Shown here piece after piece: positions 7,201-16,040 of a stretch of DNA of 64,000 bases (the stretch's first letter is position 1; every line of letters begins with the position of its first letter). The notes below the pieces were generated by a model. That model did no database searches, was not told where the DNA came from, and was given only the letters and a program-made list of their open reading frames with translations. Source of the DNA: Alphaproteobacteria bacterium (GTDB lineage Bacteria; Pseudomonadota; Alphaproteobacteria; Micavibrionales; Micavibrionaceae). The DNA lies in the NCBI GenBank assembly GCA_021776025.1, contig JAJFGR010000003.1, positions 114,174 through 178,173 on the forward strand, written 5' to 3'. The position numbers were made by a program, and so were the translations under genes.

Positions 7201-9555
7201 CTAACGTATGCCGACCCATTCGCTGCCGTTACAATATTGCATAACGTTTTGATCGTCGTTGTAGATCATTTCCCCGGCGGGCCCGTTGGGGGAGGAGCAG
7301 TCGCTGGTTATTGCGCCGGGGCCTTTTCGGGTGCAGCGGACGAGTTGGAGGCTGAGCTTATTTGTGCCGGCTGCTCCGCCGTCATTGAACCTGATACTCC
7401 TCGCCGTAGCTTGAGTCCATTCTGTTGATGACCAATACCATACACCCGAGGTGTTAAATCCGCCAATGGCGACGTTATTTGTATACATTAGGCCTAACTC
7501 ATTCCGTGCGGGCAGATACCAGTCTGTTTGTCCATGGACGGACAGGGTGTCGCAATATTCTGCAGCAACGTAGGGGGCGGGTGTGCCGGAGCCGGATAGA
7601 GCAACAAGAAGCGCTGTATTGGCTGCACCCGTGTCACAGGAGGGGCCTGTTGTTCCGCAATTGACTATCGCCGTATCTAGTGAGTTGTTTAATCCATCGT
7701 CCCATGTGTATGTCCCGGCGTCAGCGGGGGTTGTGTACATTGCTATGTTGCCGTCCGGTGACAAGCCGGCATAGACGCTGCCGTCACTACAAACATCGCC
7801 GATGGTTGAGCAGCCAGTTGGGCCGACGCTACCGATGCCGCCCGTTGCTTTAAATAAGCTTCCAATTTCAGCGTCGCTGAGCGCGCGATTATATACACGC
7901 ACATCGTCAACTTCACCATCGAAATGCTCATTGTTGGTATGCGAGGCTCCAATCACAAAATCATGTGCGCTGGAGGCTGTCGCCGTACCGCAAGCAGAGT
8001 AATCAAGAACAGTTCCAGTGACGGTTCCACATGTCGTTCCGCCTACTGTTAAATCTTGGGCTATACCATCAACGTAAAGCTCCATGGTTTTTGCGGTTTG
8101 GTCAAAGACTGCGGCCACATGATACCAGTTGCCATTACTGATTACAGTGTTTGTAGTGAGTGTCTGTGTTGATGTTGCCTGGGAAGTCCCTGTTGTGCCA
8201 GCAGATAATTGACCGTTATCAACCCACATACCGTAACCACCGCCGGTCCATCCCCAATGACCTTTGGATAAAGGACGTGTTAGGGAGGCGGCATTGTTCG
8301 TGTTGATCCATGCCGATAAGGTGAAACTTTGCGTGGTGCCGAAATCAAGTTCTCCGCCAGCCGGATCACCAACAATAACGCGGTCATTGGCCCCATCAAA
8401 ACTTAGGGAGCCACCTACGTTTCCAGAAACCCAGTTCGCTGTGGGGTCCGCTGGAAAACCGGTTAATGTTCCGTTATTTGACCCGCCAGTATCTGCAGCT
8501 GTTGAGGTATTGCCGGACTCATCCAATTTCCAGTGGCCGACAAGGCCGGCGCTTGGCGCCCCGCCGGTGGTGGTTTTCGGGCCCATAGAGATCCAGTTGG
8601 CGCCGTTGCAATATTGTATTTGCCCTTCGGTGTTGTTGTAGCCGACTTCACCAATAGCGCCCGTGGGGGCGGTGCAGGTTCCAGCGCCGCCGGTTTCTTT
8701 TGGACCCATATCGATCCAGTTTGTGCCATCACAATATTGCATGACGGATTCGTCGTTGTTGTACCACATCACGGCTTCGTAAGCGGCGTTGCAGGTGACA
8801 GGGCCGGTGAGTGAGGATGCGAGGACGGCGATGTCGGCGGCTGTCAGGGCGCGGTTATAAATTCGGATATCGTCCATCAATCCGTCAAATGCATAGGTCG
8901 AACCATCGGTGCTGATTTTGTAGCCATTGTTATTAAATTTCACAATATCAAACGTTAGATTGACTGACGAATCGAGAACACCATCGATATAAAAGAAACC
9001 ATCATTCGTCGTGTTATCTACAAAATTCGCTACGAAGGCTATGTGATGCCAGGTGTCATCATTTACTGTGGCGGTTGCCGTAAATTTTTCCCCTATAGCG
9101 CCATTTCCATGGTCAAACGTCGGAGAACCGTTTTCTAGATAAAGGTTGTAATTGTTATTAACTGAGCTTGTATCCTGCAAAAAAACCATGGCTCCACTAG
9201 CATTAGACACGCTGGTCTTAACCCATGCAGCGACTGTTAGATCGCCGTTTATCCGCAAGTTTGTGGTAGTGGCAACGTCAAGCATGACACGGTCATCCGT
9301 CCCGTCAAAGGCCATTGCCCCGCCGATTTTTCCGCCCGTTCCTTGCCATGTTGGGTTGCCGAATAAAGTGCCGTCATAGCCATTGGCTGTTTCATCGCTG
9401 GCGTTTGTGCCCACTGTTTCATCCAGCGCCCAATGGCCGACAAGGTTGGATGTGGTGTCTTGGGCGTGTGCGGGCAGGGTGGCGCATAGCAAAAATGCTG
9501 CAAACACAAGGGCTTGCAGGATCAGCGCTCGGTTATGGCGATTAAATGCCCCCAC
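7201..9555 (-). CDS. Large secreted protein with two LamG domains and an Lcl-type domain
   Basis: About 784 aa. The GTG at 9555 is preferred: GGGGAG precedes it by 4 bases. A signal peptide (ALVFAAFLLCATLPAHAQ) leads to two concanavalin-like LamG jellyroll domains (roughly residues 40-260 and 340-590), each beginning LVGHWxLDE and ending DDxRxYNRALxxAxI. A DUF1566/Lcl-type domain follows (DWYLPARNELGLMY, YWSSTEW). Three copies of a short module with the pattern xxYNxxxxxxQYCxGxxW sit between and after the domains, the last forming the C-terminus. Probable surface or adhesion protein. A CtrA-like box lies about 58 bases upstream. Confidence 0.85.
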   Translation of the reverse strand: MGAFNRHNRALILQALVFAAFLLCATLPAHAQDTTSNLVGHWALDETVGTNASDETANGYDGTLFGNPTWQGTGGKIGGAMAFDGTDDRVMLDVATTTNLRINGDLTVAAWVKTSVSNASGAMVFLQDTSSVNNNYNLYLENGSPTFDHGNGAIGEKFTATATVNDDTWHHIAFVANFVDNTTNDGFFYIDGVLDSSVNLTFDIVKFNNNGYKISTDGSTYAFDGLMDDIRIYNRALTAADIAVLASSLTGPVTCNAAYEAVMWYNNDESVMQYCDGTNWIDMGPKETGGAGTCTAPTGAIGEVGYNNTEGQIQYCNGANWISMGPKTTTGGAPSAGLVGHWKLDESGNTSTAADTGGSNNGTLTGFPADPTANWVSGNVGGSLSFDGANDRVIVGDPAGGELDFGTTQSFTLSAWINTNNAASLTRPLSKGHWGWTGGGYGMWVDNGQLSAGTTGTSQATSTQTLTTNTVISNGNWYHVAAVFDQTAKTMELYVDGIAQDLTVGGTTCGTVTGTVLDYSACGTATASSAHDFVIGASHTNNEHFDGEVDDVRVYNRALSDAEIGSLFKATGGIGSVGPTGCSTIGDVCSDGSVYAGLSPDGNIAMYTTPADAGTYTWDDGLNNSLDTAIVNCGTTGPSCDTGAANTALLVALSGSGTPAPYVAAEYCDTLSVHGQTDWYLPARNELGLMYTNNVAIGGFNTSGVWYWSSTEWTQATARSIRFNDGGAAGTNKLSLQLVRCTRKGPGAITSDCSSPNGPAGEMIYNDDQNVMQYCNGSEWVGIR

Positions 9556-9612
9556 TTTGCTCCCCAAATTGATATAAATATTCGTTATCTTACTATTATT
9601 GCAGGTTTTTTG

Positions 9613-9628
9613 TTAAGGGGGCTTTAAC
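9613..9628. promoter_or_regulatory. CtrA-like binding site upstream of the LamG gene
   Basis: TTAA, seven bases (GGGGGCT), TTAAC: an exact match to the CtrA consensus TTAA-N7-TTAA(C). It reads TTAA-N7-TTAAC on both strands. It lies 58 bases upstream of the LamG start, where a promoter is expected. Similar boxes occur upstream of the first Flp pilin and the prepilin operon. Confidence 0.5.
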
Positions 9629-9640
9629 GATCTGTGCATT

Positions 9641-9717
9641 TTATCCCCTGAACAGCGTTGCTCGTCGCTTACGTATTCATCTATACGCTGCGCTTCTCGC
9701 GCTTTGTCAGGGAATAA
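9641..9717. repeat. Intergenic palindromic element
   Basis: Outer arms TTATCCCCTGA (9641-9651) and TCAGGGAATAA (9707-9717) pair with one mismatch. An inner hairpin CGTAT-TCATCT-ATACG lies within. The interior contains GTTGCTCGTCGCTTACG, which resembles the interior of the palindrome at 40693-40799. The rest of 9556-9890 holds only the CtrA-like box, this element and the promoter region of the RimK-like gene. Confidence 0.45.
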
Positions 9718-9890
9718 ACTGCTTTGATCGGGCTTATTTTGCTGTAAGAATGCATACGTGCTATGCAAAATTTGCAATTCTGGAATTTTTTCTATAAATT
9801 ATGGCTCAATCATGGCGCTTATTTGTTTTTACCCTAATCTTCCTAAAGTCGGTTAGGGCCATAAAACCAGTATCGAGAGAGGGAGATTTT

Positions 9891-10865
9891 ATGGAAGTCT
9901 GGATCTTATTCAACGAGGAAGTTGAGTCTTCATCTGCTGAAGCCTTTGAAGTGCGCCGTTTTATGGCGGAAGGCCGTGAGATGGGCATAGATGTTAATGT
10001 TTTCCACCCTGAGCAATTTGATTTACTGGTCACCGATGAAGATCGCGAATCTGTTTTGATTGATGGTGCGCCGGTGCCGCTGCCTGATTATGTTTTGCCA
10101 CGTTGTTATGTGATTGATAGTGGATATTTTGCGTTGGCGGTTGTGCGTCAATTGGAGCGCATGGGCGTTCGCGTTTTTAATGATTCAAACTCGATTGAAA
10201 TGGTTGCGGATAAAATGCACACGCATCAGGTTTTGGCGGAAAGTAAGTTACCAACGCCGACAACGATGCTGGCGAAATTCCCGATTGATATGGATTTGGT
10301 GGAAAGCTCAATTGGTTTTCCGGTTGTTGTGAAAACTTTGCAGGGTGTGAATGGCACCGGGGTTTTCCTGATTGATAACCGCGATTCATTTGAAGATTTG
10401 ATGAGCTTTATGGAGCAGACCAGCCCAAACACACAGCTGGTCTTCCAGAAATATATTGCCAACAGCCATGGCCGCGATTTGCGTTTGTTCGTTGTTGATG
10501 GCGAAGTGATCGCCTCGATGGAGCGCCGTTCAAGTAATGGCGGGTTTAAAGCGAATTATACGCAAGGCGCGCAGGTGGTTGAGTTTATTCCTGATGAAGA
10601 AGCTAAGGATCTGGCGATTCAGTGTGCGGATATTTTGAATTTGCAGGTGGCCGGCATTGACCTGCTTTATGATGATGGCGGCTATACAATTTGTGAAGCG
10701 AATTCATTCCCCGGATTTAAAGGTCTTGAGTCTTGCTGTAATGTAAATGTGCCGCGTGAAATTTATCGCGCGATGCAGCAACGCATTGGCGCGGAATATG
10801 CTGCCGAGCAAAGCGGGCTAACGTTAAAACCCGCTGCCAATCTTCAGATTAAGATGGCCTCTTAA
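9891..10865 (+). CDS. RimK-family ATP-grasp ligase
   Basis: About 324 aa from the ATG at 9891, preceded by GAGAGGGAG; an upstream in-frame ATG at 9801 has no ribosome site. ATP-grasp features: FPVVVKTLQGVNGTGV (ATP-binding Lys and Gly loop), FQKYI-HGRDLRLFVVDG, and the metal-binding ending ICEANSFPGFKGLE, which parallels the EVNxSPGLEGIE motif of RimK. The family adds glutamate or other amino acids to proteins or small molecules through an acyl-phosphate. The exact substrate cannot be told from the sequence. It stands alone, converging on the lpoA-like gene. Confidence 0.85.
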   Translation: MEVWILFNEEVESSSAEAFEVRRFMAEGREMGIDVNVFHPEQFDLLVTDEDRESVLIDGAPVPLPDYVLPRCYVIDSGYFALAVVRQLERMGVRVFNDSNSIEMVADKMHTHQVLAESKLPTPTTMLAKFPIDMDLVESSIGFPVVVKTLQGVNGTGVFLIDNRDSFEDLMSFMEQTSPNTQLVFQKYIANSHGRDLRLFVVDGEVIASMERRSSNGGFKANYTQGAQVVEFIPDEEAKDLAIQCADILNLQVAGIDLLYDDGGYTICEANSFPGFKGLESCCNVNVPREIYRAMQQRIGAEYAAEQSGLTLKPAANLQIKMAS

Positions 10866-10887
10866 AACAACAATTAAATTGGTGTTT

Positions 10888-12195
10888 CTAATATTGAGGT
10901 TGCGGTTTTTGCGGTAATGCTTGTGGGCGCTGGAAAGTTTTCGGCGCTTCGTCGATGACAGTGATTTGTCCACCTCGGAATTCCAAAACAGCCAAGCCGC
11001 GTTCTGCCGTATTGTTTGGGCGGAAACGGAAAATGCCGTCTAAACCAGAAAACCCATTCGGGTTACGGATGGAGCCGTGGTCGAAAGACGGGCGACCGTG
11101 CGCCGTTAATCCCCGTTTGGCCAAAACAGCAGCAAGAGCGGTGGCATCAAATGCGAGAGATGAGAGGCGCGGTGCGCGCGTGCCATAAGTGCTGATAAAG
11201 CGATTTTCAAAATTTTTGCGTGAGTTGGGGGAGGGAGCGGCGAACCATGTGCCTTCGAGATTGGCTTCGCTGGCCAGTGATGCCTCATCCATCAGGCCTG
11301 TACCCAGCCGCCGGACGGAGCGCGGGGGTAGTTCGTAATGGGTCAGCAGGCTGCCAATGGCGCGGGCCTCCTGGCTTCCTACTGGCATGAGAACAGCATC
11401 AAAGGGTGTTTTCGTAAGAACGCCGGCGGCTTCGCGTTCATCAAAACGGGTAAAGCTGCGCACAATGGGCGCAAGGTTTGTGGAGTTGGCCGGGAAATTC
11501 ACGGTTTGTGTAATGGCGATGTTGTTGCGCGGCGCCGCGTTTCTAAACGATTCACCAACAAGGCGGCCATAACTTGTTTCCGGGGCGAGTACGCCGACAC
11601 GTGCAATGCCGCTGCGCCCGGCAAATTCTGTGATCCGTTCAACCTGATCGAAGGGCAAAAAGCCCATGATATAGGTGTTGCCGCCCGCCAGTGTCCAGTC
11701 GGTTGAAAAGGCAATCATATTGATACGGGCGCTGCCGGCAATTGGCTTGGCCGCGCGTACAGATGCTGCAAAAACAGGACCAAGGATAAGTTGCGCCCCC
11801 CCATCTATGGCAGATTTCGTTGCGGCGCGCGCGCCTTCGGGTGTGCCTTTTGTGTCTCGAGGAATTAGCTCAAGATTAGAGTGGCCGATGTCGAACAAAG
11901 CCATTTGCGCAGCTTTGAGCATGGCATCGCCGAGTCTTTTATTTTGTCCGGTTAAAGGCAGCAGGATGCCGACTTTAACAGGGGGAAGATTCTGTTGTTG
12001 CTGTGCGTTTATGGCGCTATCACCAAGCAATTGCCCGGTAGAGGGCTGGCCCAGAGCGCTGGGATTTGATTGCGCTGGCACTGAAGGCGCTGTGGAGCTG
12101 CGGTTATACCCACCGCCCGTTTGACAGGCGTTGAGAGTCGATAAAGAGGCAATCAGTAGGAAAGAGACAAAAGCGGCTTTAAAGGTTTGTATCAT
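10888..12195 (-). CDS. Penicillin-binding-protein activator lipoprotein (LpoA/YraM-like)
   Basis: A 435-residue lipoprotein: signal peptide and lipobox STLNAC (Cys24), a Gln/Pro/Ser-rich linker, then a periplasmic-binding-protein-like domain starting VKVGILLPLTGQNKRLGDAMLKAAQMAL. Alphaproteobacterial members are called penicillin-binding-protein activators by similarity to LpoA, which stimulates peptidoglycan synthases from the outer membrane. Support comes from context: it diverges from rsmI, followed by yraN and a BON-domain lipoprotein, the same set as lpoA-rsmI-yraN-dolP in enterobacteria. The N-terminal TPR part of E. coli LpoA is absent. Confidence 0.85.
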   Translation of the reverse strand: MIQTFKAAFVSFLLIASLSTLNACQTGGGYNRSSTAPSVPAQSNPSALGQPSTGQLLGDSAINAQQQQNLPPVKVGILLPLTGQNKRLGDAMLKAAQMALFDIGHSNLELIPRDTKGTPEGARAATKSAIDGGAQLILGPVFAASVRAAKPIAGSARINMIAFSTDWTLAGGNTYIMGFLPFDQVERITEFAGRSGIARVGVLAPETSYGRLVGESFRNAAPRNNIAITQTVNFPANSTNLAPIVRSFTRFDEREAAGVLTKTPFDAVLMPVGSQEARAIGSLLTHYELPPRSVRRLGTGLMDEASLASEANLEGTWFAAPSPNSRKNFENRFISTYGTRAPRLSSLAFDATALAAVLAKRGLTAHGRPSFDHGSIRNPNGFSGLDGIFRFRPNNTAERGLAVLEFRGGQITVIDEAPKTFQRPQALPQKPQPQY

Positions 12196-12220
12196 GGCGT
12201 GACCCTAGTATGGTTTCAGA

Positions 12221-13114
12221 ATGGACAGTAAAGAAAAAATGCGGGGTTGGCTACTCCCTGATGCAAAGGGCGGGACGCTTTCGCCGGGATTATATTTGGT
12301 GGCTACGCCTATCGGGAATATGGGCGATATATCGCTCAGGGCGCTTGATACATTGGCGGCGGCTGATGGTGTTTTGTGCGAAGATACGCGGGTGTCGGGG
12401 AAGCTGCTAAAATATTTTAATTTGAAAAAATCACTGTCAGTTTACAACGATCATAGTGATGAGAGAGCGCGGCAAAAAATCGTTGAGTGTATTCGCGCGG
12501 GAGAGGCGCTGGTCTTGATGAGCGATGCGGGAATGCCGCTCATTTCCGATCCGGGGTATAAGCTGGTTTGCGCTTTGCGGGAAGAGGGTCTGAATGTAAC
12601 GAGCGTGCCGGGGGCGAATGCACCTTTGGCCGCGTTACAGCTTTCGGGGTTGGCGTCCGACCGGTTTTCTTTTATCGGGTTTTTACCGTCAAAATCTGGA
12701 GCTCGGAAAAATCTGCTGGAAGAGTGGGTGGGGGTTCCCGGGACGTTGATTGCATTTGAAACCGCGCCGCGCTTGGTGGCGGCTTTGGGCGATATTGGCG
12801 AGGTTATGCAAGGGCGGCGCGTTGTGGTCGCACGGGAGCTGACCAAGCTTTACGAAGAAGTGCGCAGCGGCACTCCAGAAGAATTAATTGCGCATTATAA
12901 AGAGCATGGTGCGCCAAAGGGTGAAATTGTATTGGTGATTGAAGCGCCTAAGGCTGTCGAATATTCGCAAGAAGAGCTGGAAGGTCTCGTTGAGAAAGCT
13001 CTCGAGGCGATGAGCACCAAGGATGCGTCCGGCTTTGTAGCAGCGCAAACTGGACGATCGAAGAAAGAGCTTTATGATTTGGCATTGGCAATTTCAAAGA
13101 GGCCTTCTAAATGA
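12221..13114 (+). CDS. rsmI: 16S rRNA (cytidine-1402-2'-O)-methyltransferase
   Basis: A 297-residue tetrapyrrole-methylase-fold enzyme that 2'-O-methylates C1402 of 16S rRNA in the decoding centre. Signature segments: LYLVATPIGNMGDISLRAL near the start, CEDTRVSGKLL, LMSDAGMPLISDPGYKLV and VTSVPGANAPLAALQLSGL, followed by FIGFLPSK and AFETAPRLVAAL. Length is typical. It diverges from the lpoA-like gene, sharing a 25-base intergenic region. Its stop overlaps the yraN start (ATGA). Confidence 0.95.
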   Translation: MDSKEKMRGWLLPDAKGGTLSPGLYLVATPIGNMGDISLRALDTLAAADGVLCEDTRVSGKLLKYFNLKKSLSVYNDHSDERARQKIVECIRAGEALVLMSDAGMPLISDPGYKLVCALREEGLNVTSVPGANAPLAALQLSGLASDRFSFIGFLPSKSGARKNLLEEWVGVPGTLIAFETAPRLVAALGDIGEVMQGRRVVVARELTKLYEEVRSGTPEELIAHYKEHGAPKGEIVLVIEAPKAVEYSQEELEGLVEKALEAMSTKDASGFVAAQTGRSKKELYDLALAISKRPSK

Positions 13115-13501
13115 GCGCGACTAAAAAACAGGCTGCTTATACACGCGGAGTTGAGGCCGAAAAAGCTGCGGCGTGATATTTGCAGCTTAAAGGGTATAAA
13201 ATTCTGGAGTGCCACTATAAAACTCCTGTGGGAGAGATTGATCTGGTTGCCCGTAAAGGCGAAATGGTGGTTTTTGCTGAAGTGAAAGCGCATAAAAATG
13301 AAGAGCAGGCTCTGTATGCCGTGAATGAAAAAACGCGCCGCCGGATTGAAGCGGCCGCTGGTCATTATATTGCACATCATTGAAGACATCGCAGAGTTTG
13401 GTATGCGTTTTGATGTACTGATTGTCCCCCCGGGATCTTTTAATCTATTGGGGGCAGTTTCAGTTCACCATCTGGACAATGCATGGTTGGAAGGTCAATA
13501 A
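13111..13501 (+). pseudogene. yraN: Broken yraN (UPF0102 endonuclease-like) gene
   Basis: Starts ATGA-coupled to rsmI and encodes an N-terminal YraN stretch, then a TGA at codon 22 where the family normally has Trp in the WYL motif (here AA-stop-YLQLKGYKIL). The same frame goes on through TPVGEIDLVARKG and VVFAEVKAHKNE, the restriction-endonuclease-like core, to a second TGA at 13381. The normal C-terminus (EFGMRFDVLIVPPG to NAWLEGQ) continues in the +1 frame to the TAA at 13499. One nonsense change plus one 1-base frameshift destroy the gene unless they are sequence errors. TGA ends several neighbouring genes, so recoding is not likely. Confidence 0.85.
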
Positions 13502-13538
13502 TAAGAATCGTTTGATCCACATTTTCAAGGGGGTCGTC

Positions 13539-14420
13539 ATGATCCGCGTTTTACCGTTTCTTTTGGCTTCAATATTTTTTCTTCCATCGTGCAGCGCTCT
13601 TGGCGTTGCAACAGGCGTTGGTGCAACAGCTGGTATTGCCGCTTCGCAAGAAGGCGGCATATCGAGTGCAGTGAGTGATGCTCGTATCCAGCTAGCGATC
13701 AATGAATCGTGGTTTAGTTATGATGTCGAGACATTTAGAAAACTGGACCTAACGATTAATCAAGGCCGCGTTTTGATTACCGGCGTTGTGCAGGACCCTG
13801 AAAATCGCGTGGAAGCGGTGCGTCTGGCTTGGCAGCCACGGGGGGTTAAGCAGGTTATTAATGAAATTCAAGTGACCGAGAGTGCAGGTGTTCTTGGCTA
13901 TGCGAAAGACACATGGATTTCGACGCGCTTGCGTACGGCGCTGACCTTTGATCGCGAAGTATTGTCGATTAATTATAATATCGATACGGTTCAGGGCACG
14001 GTTTACCTGATGGGCTTTGCGCAAAATCGTCAGGAGCTTAACCGGGTGATTGAAACAGCGCGCACGATTAACGGTGTGAACGGCGTGGTGAGCTACGTCA
14101 AGTTTGTAGGTGGTGATGACGAAGTGCCGGGCGCTGTTAATGAAAATCTGACATATCAAAGCACTTATGAAGATAACCATATATATCGCGATGGTGAGGG
14201 CAATAACGTGCCTGTGCAGCCGTATGAAGATCCAAATACGCCGATTAATTTGCGCGCACCCCAAGCGCGCAGCGATGCCGGCGTTTCGTACCCTAATAAT
14301 GTGGATCCTGTGTTTAATGAAACAGCCAGTGAGCCGGTTGTTATTCAGGGTGACCCTCTTGCGCCACCAAAGCCGCGTCAGGGTATAGAGAGCGAGCAAA
14401 TTCTCTGGGATGGCCAATAA
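13539..14420 (+). CDS. BON-domain lipoprotein (DolP/YraP-like)
   Basis: About 293 aa from the ATG at 13539 (AAGGGGG upstream). Signal peptide with lipobox FLPSC, a Gly/Ala-rich stretch, then two BON domains: LDLTINQGRVLITGVVQDPENRVEAVRLAW and the second around YNIDTVQGTVYLMGFAQNRQELNRVIETA. BON domains bind phospholipid or periplasmic surfaces; DolP protects outer-membrane integrity. A Pro/Asn-rich tail of about 90 residues follows, longer than in DolP. Location after lpoA/rsmI/yraN matches the dolP place in enterobacteria. It overlaps the next gene by 11 bases. Confidence 0.87.
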   Translation: MIRVLPFLLASIFFLPSCSALGVATGVGATAGIAASQEGGISSAVSDARIQLAINESWFSYDVETFRKLDLTINQGRVLITGVVQDPENRVEAVRLAWQPRGVKQVINEIQVTESAGVLGYAKDTWISTRLRTALTFDREVLSINYNIDTVQGTVYLMGFAQNRQELNRVIETARTINGVNGVVSYVKFVGGDDEVPGAVNENLTYQSTYEDNHIYRDGEGNNVPVQPYEDPNTPINLRAPQARSDAGVSYPNNVDPVFNETASEPVVIQGDPLAPPKPRQGIESEQILWDGQ

Positions 14421-15279
14421 AACTGAAAATAAAATTTCTAAATTTAATCCTGAGAATTATTTAGAGAAGGTTGGTCGTCTTGATGATCGGGATATTGATC
14501 TAGGGCTTGCAGCCTTAGCGCTTTGTGTGCCGTCGCATGCCGGAATTTCTGTAGATCGTTATATTCATCATTTAGAAAAGCTTATCAGTGAAGTGGCGGA
14601 CCGTTTTGCGGCTCTGTTGAAAGAGGGCGCCGATGAAGTGGTTGAAACGCAACTGGCGGCACTTAAACATGTTCTCAGCGATCAATATGAGTATCAAGGT
14701 GATGTGGAGCGTTATGACGATTTACAAAATGCTAGTTTAATTAGCGTGATTGATCGGGCAAAGGGCCTGCCGATTACGCTGTGCGTTCTTTGTATATATG
14801 CCGCGCGCGGTCAGGGCTGGGATATTGCGGGGCTCAATATTCCCGGGCATTTTTTATGCCGGATTGAAAGGGATGGGCAGCGTTTGATGTTTGATCCGTT
14901 TGATGGTTGCCAAATTGTTGAAGCGCAGGATCTAAGGATAATTGTAAAGCGTTCGCTTGGGGAAGAGGCCGAGCTTTCTTCCGAATATTATGAGGCGGCG
15001 AGCAATCGCGATATTCTCATGCGGCTGCAAAACAACATTAAATTTAGGCAAATTGAGGTGGAGGATTATTCTGGGGGGCTTGAAACCGTCAAGCTTATGC
15101 AAAAGATTGATCCGGATGAATATCGTTTGTTGCTGGATGCCGGGGTTCTGTATGCACGCACAGATCAGCCTAGTGCAGCTATAGATTCCCTGGTGGGGTA
15201 TATTGAAAAAGCGCCGAATTCACGCGACCGAATGGAAGCGGAACTTTTATTACAGCAACTTAATGATCAGTTGAATTAG
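14410..15279 (+). CDS. SirB1-family transglutaminase-like protein with TPR region
   Basis: A 289-residue UPF0162/SirB1 protein. The transglutaminase-like core is KGLPITLCVLCIYAARGQGWDIAGLNIPGHFLCRI, with Asp in MFDPFDGCQI. The C-terminal third (LLLDAGVLYARTDQPSAAIDSLVGYIEKAP) forms TPR-like helices. The family is widespread and its molecular role is unclear. The ATG at 14410 lies inside the end of the BON-protein gene, so the two are translationally coupled. Confidence 0.85.
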   Translation: MANKTENKISKFNPENYLEKVGRLDDRDIDLGLAALALCVPSHAGISVDRYIHHLEKLISEVADRFAALLKEGADEVVETQLAALKHVLSDQYEYQGDVERYDDLQNASLISVIDRAKGLPITLCVLCIYAARGQGWDIAGLNIPGHFLCRIERDGQRLMFDPFDGCQIVEAQDLRIIVKRSLGEEAELSSEYYEAASNRDILMRLQNNIKFRQIEVEDYSGGLETVKLMQKIDPDEYRLLLDAGVLYARTDQPSAAIDSLVGYIEKAPNSRDRMEAELLLQQLNDQLN

Positions 15280-15449
15280 CTCTCTTGCGCAGGGTTTTCT
15301 GGGCGGTGACGTATAAAGATTTAATAATAACTGTGCTTAAAAAAAGTTATCCCTCTTGCACGCACGCACGTAACCGAATAAAACTTAAGACCGAAATACT
15401 AATAATAGAAAATTGCTGAGCCTTGTTATTTACATTTAAGGAGAAACCT

Positions 15450-16019
15450 ATGACCCGCTTTTTTTCCCGTCCTTTCTTTTTGAAAGATTCTGTGGCGCTG
15501 CCGCGTCTGTTTATGATCTTTGCTGTTGTTCTACTTGTATCGGCCTGTTCTTCGACGGAGGAAGAGGATATGGTTCTGGATGGTCAGGATGCCGCGCGTG
15601 AGGGCATTACAGACGGACCTTTGAATGAGATTTATCAAGGTGATGCGCAGGGCGGTCCAGCGCCGGGTACGCAGGCTGATCTGGTAGTGAATGTTGGTGA
15701 CCGTATCTTCTTTGGTACAGATAGTTATAGCTTGAGCACGGAAGCGCGTCAGGTTTTGGATGGACAAGCGACTTGGCTTCAGCAATATCCGAATGTGAGC
15801 ATCACAATTGAAGGCCATGCGGATGAGCGCGGCACGCGGGAATATAACTTGGCTTTGGGTGAACGCCGTGCGAACTCCGTGCGCAATTATCTTTCAGCTT
15901 TGGGGCTTGGCCCATCACGTGTGAACACTGTGAGTTTTGGTAAAGAGCGTCCGGCTGTTCCTGGTGCGAACGAATCAGCGTGGTCACAAAATCGCCGCTC
16001 TGTTACGAAAGTGAACTAA
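15450..16019 (+). CDS. pal: Peptidoglycan-associated lipoprotein Pal
   Basis: A 189-residue outer-membrane lipoprotein of the Tol-Pal system, which links outer membrane and peptidoglycan during division. Start ATG at 15450 has AAGGAG 7 bases upstream. Lipobox VSAC precedes an acidic spacer, then an OmpA-like domain with IFFGTDSYSLS, TIEGHADERGTREYNLALGERRA and the diaminopimelate-binding Asp/Arg motif. The C-terminus QNRRSVTKVN is family-typical. It is followed by cpoB with 21 bases between them. tolQRAB are not in the window. Confidence 0.96.
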   Translation: MTRFFSRPFFLKDSVALPRLFMIFAVVLLVSACSSTEEEDMVLDGQDAAREGITDGPLNEIYQGDAQGGPAPGTQADLVVNVGDRIFFGTDSYSLSTEARQVLDGQATWLQQYPNVSITIEGHADERGTREYNLALGERRANSVRNYLSALGLGPSRVNTVSFGKERPAVPGANESAWSQNRRSVTKVN

Positions 16020-16040
16020 ATAGAGGTTTAGACGGATATC

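Noticed and set aside
9801..9890. Longer start for the RimK-like protein
   Set aside because: The 30-residue extension has no ribosome site; the ATG at 9891 has a clear one.
13174..13176. TGA read as Trp (alternative genetic code)
   Set aside because: Several good genes here end in TGA (rsmI, cpoB, glpD), and yraN has an additional frameshift.
13749..14417. 222-aa open frame on the minus strand opposite the BON lipoprotein
   Set aside because: Its sequence is low-complexity Ile/His/Arg/Asn and mirrors a well-supported gene; no ribosome site or family.
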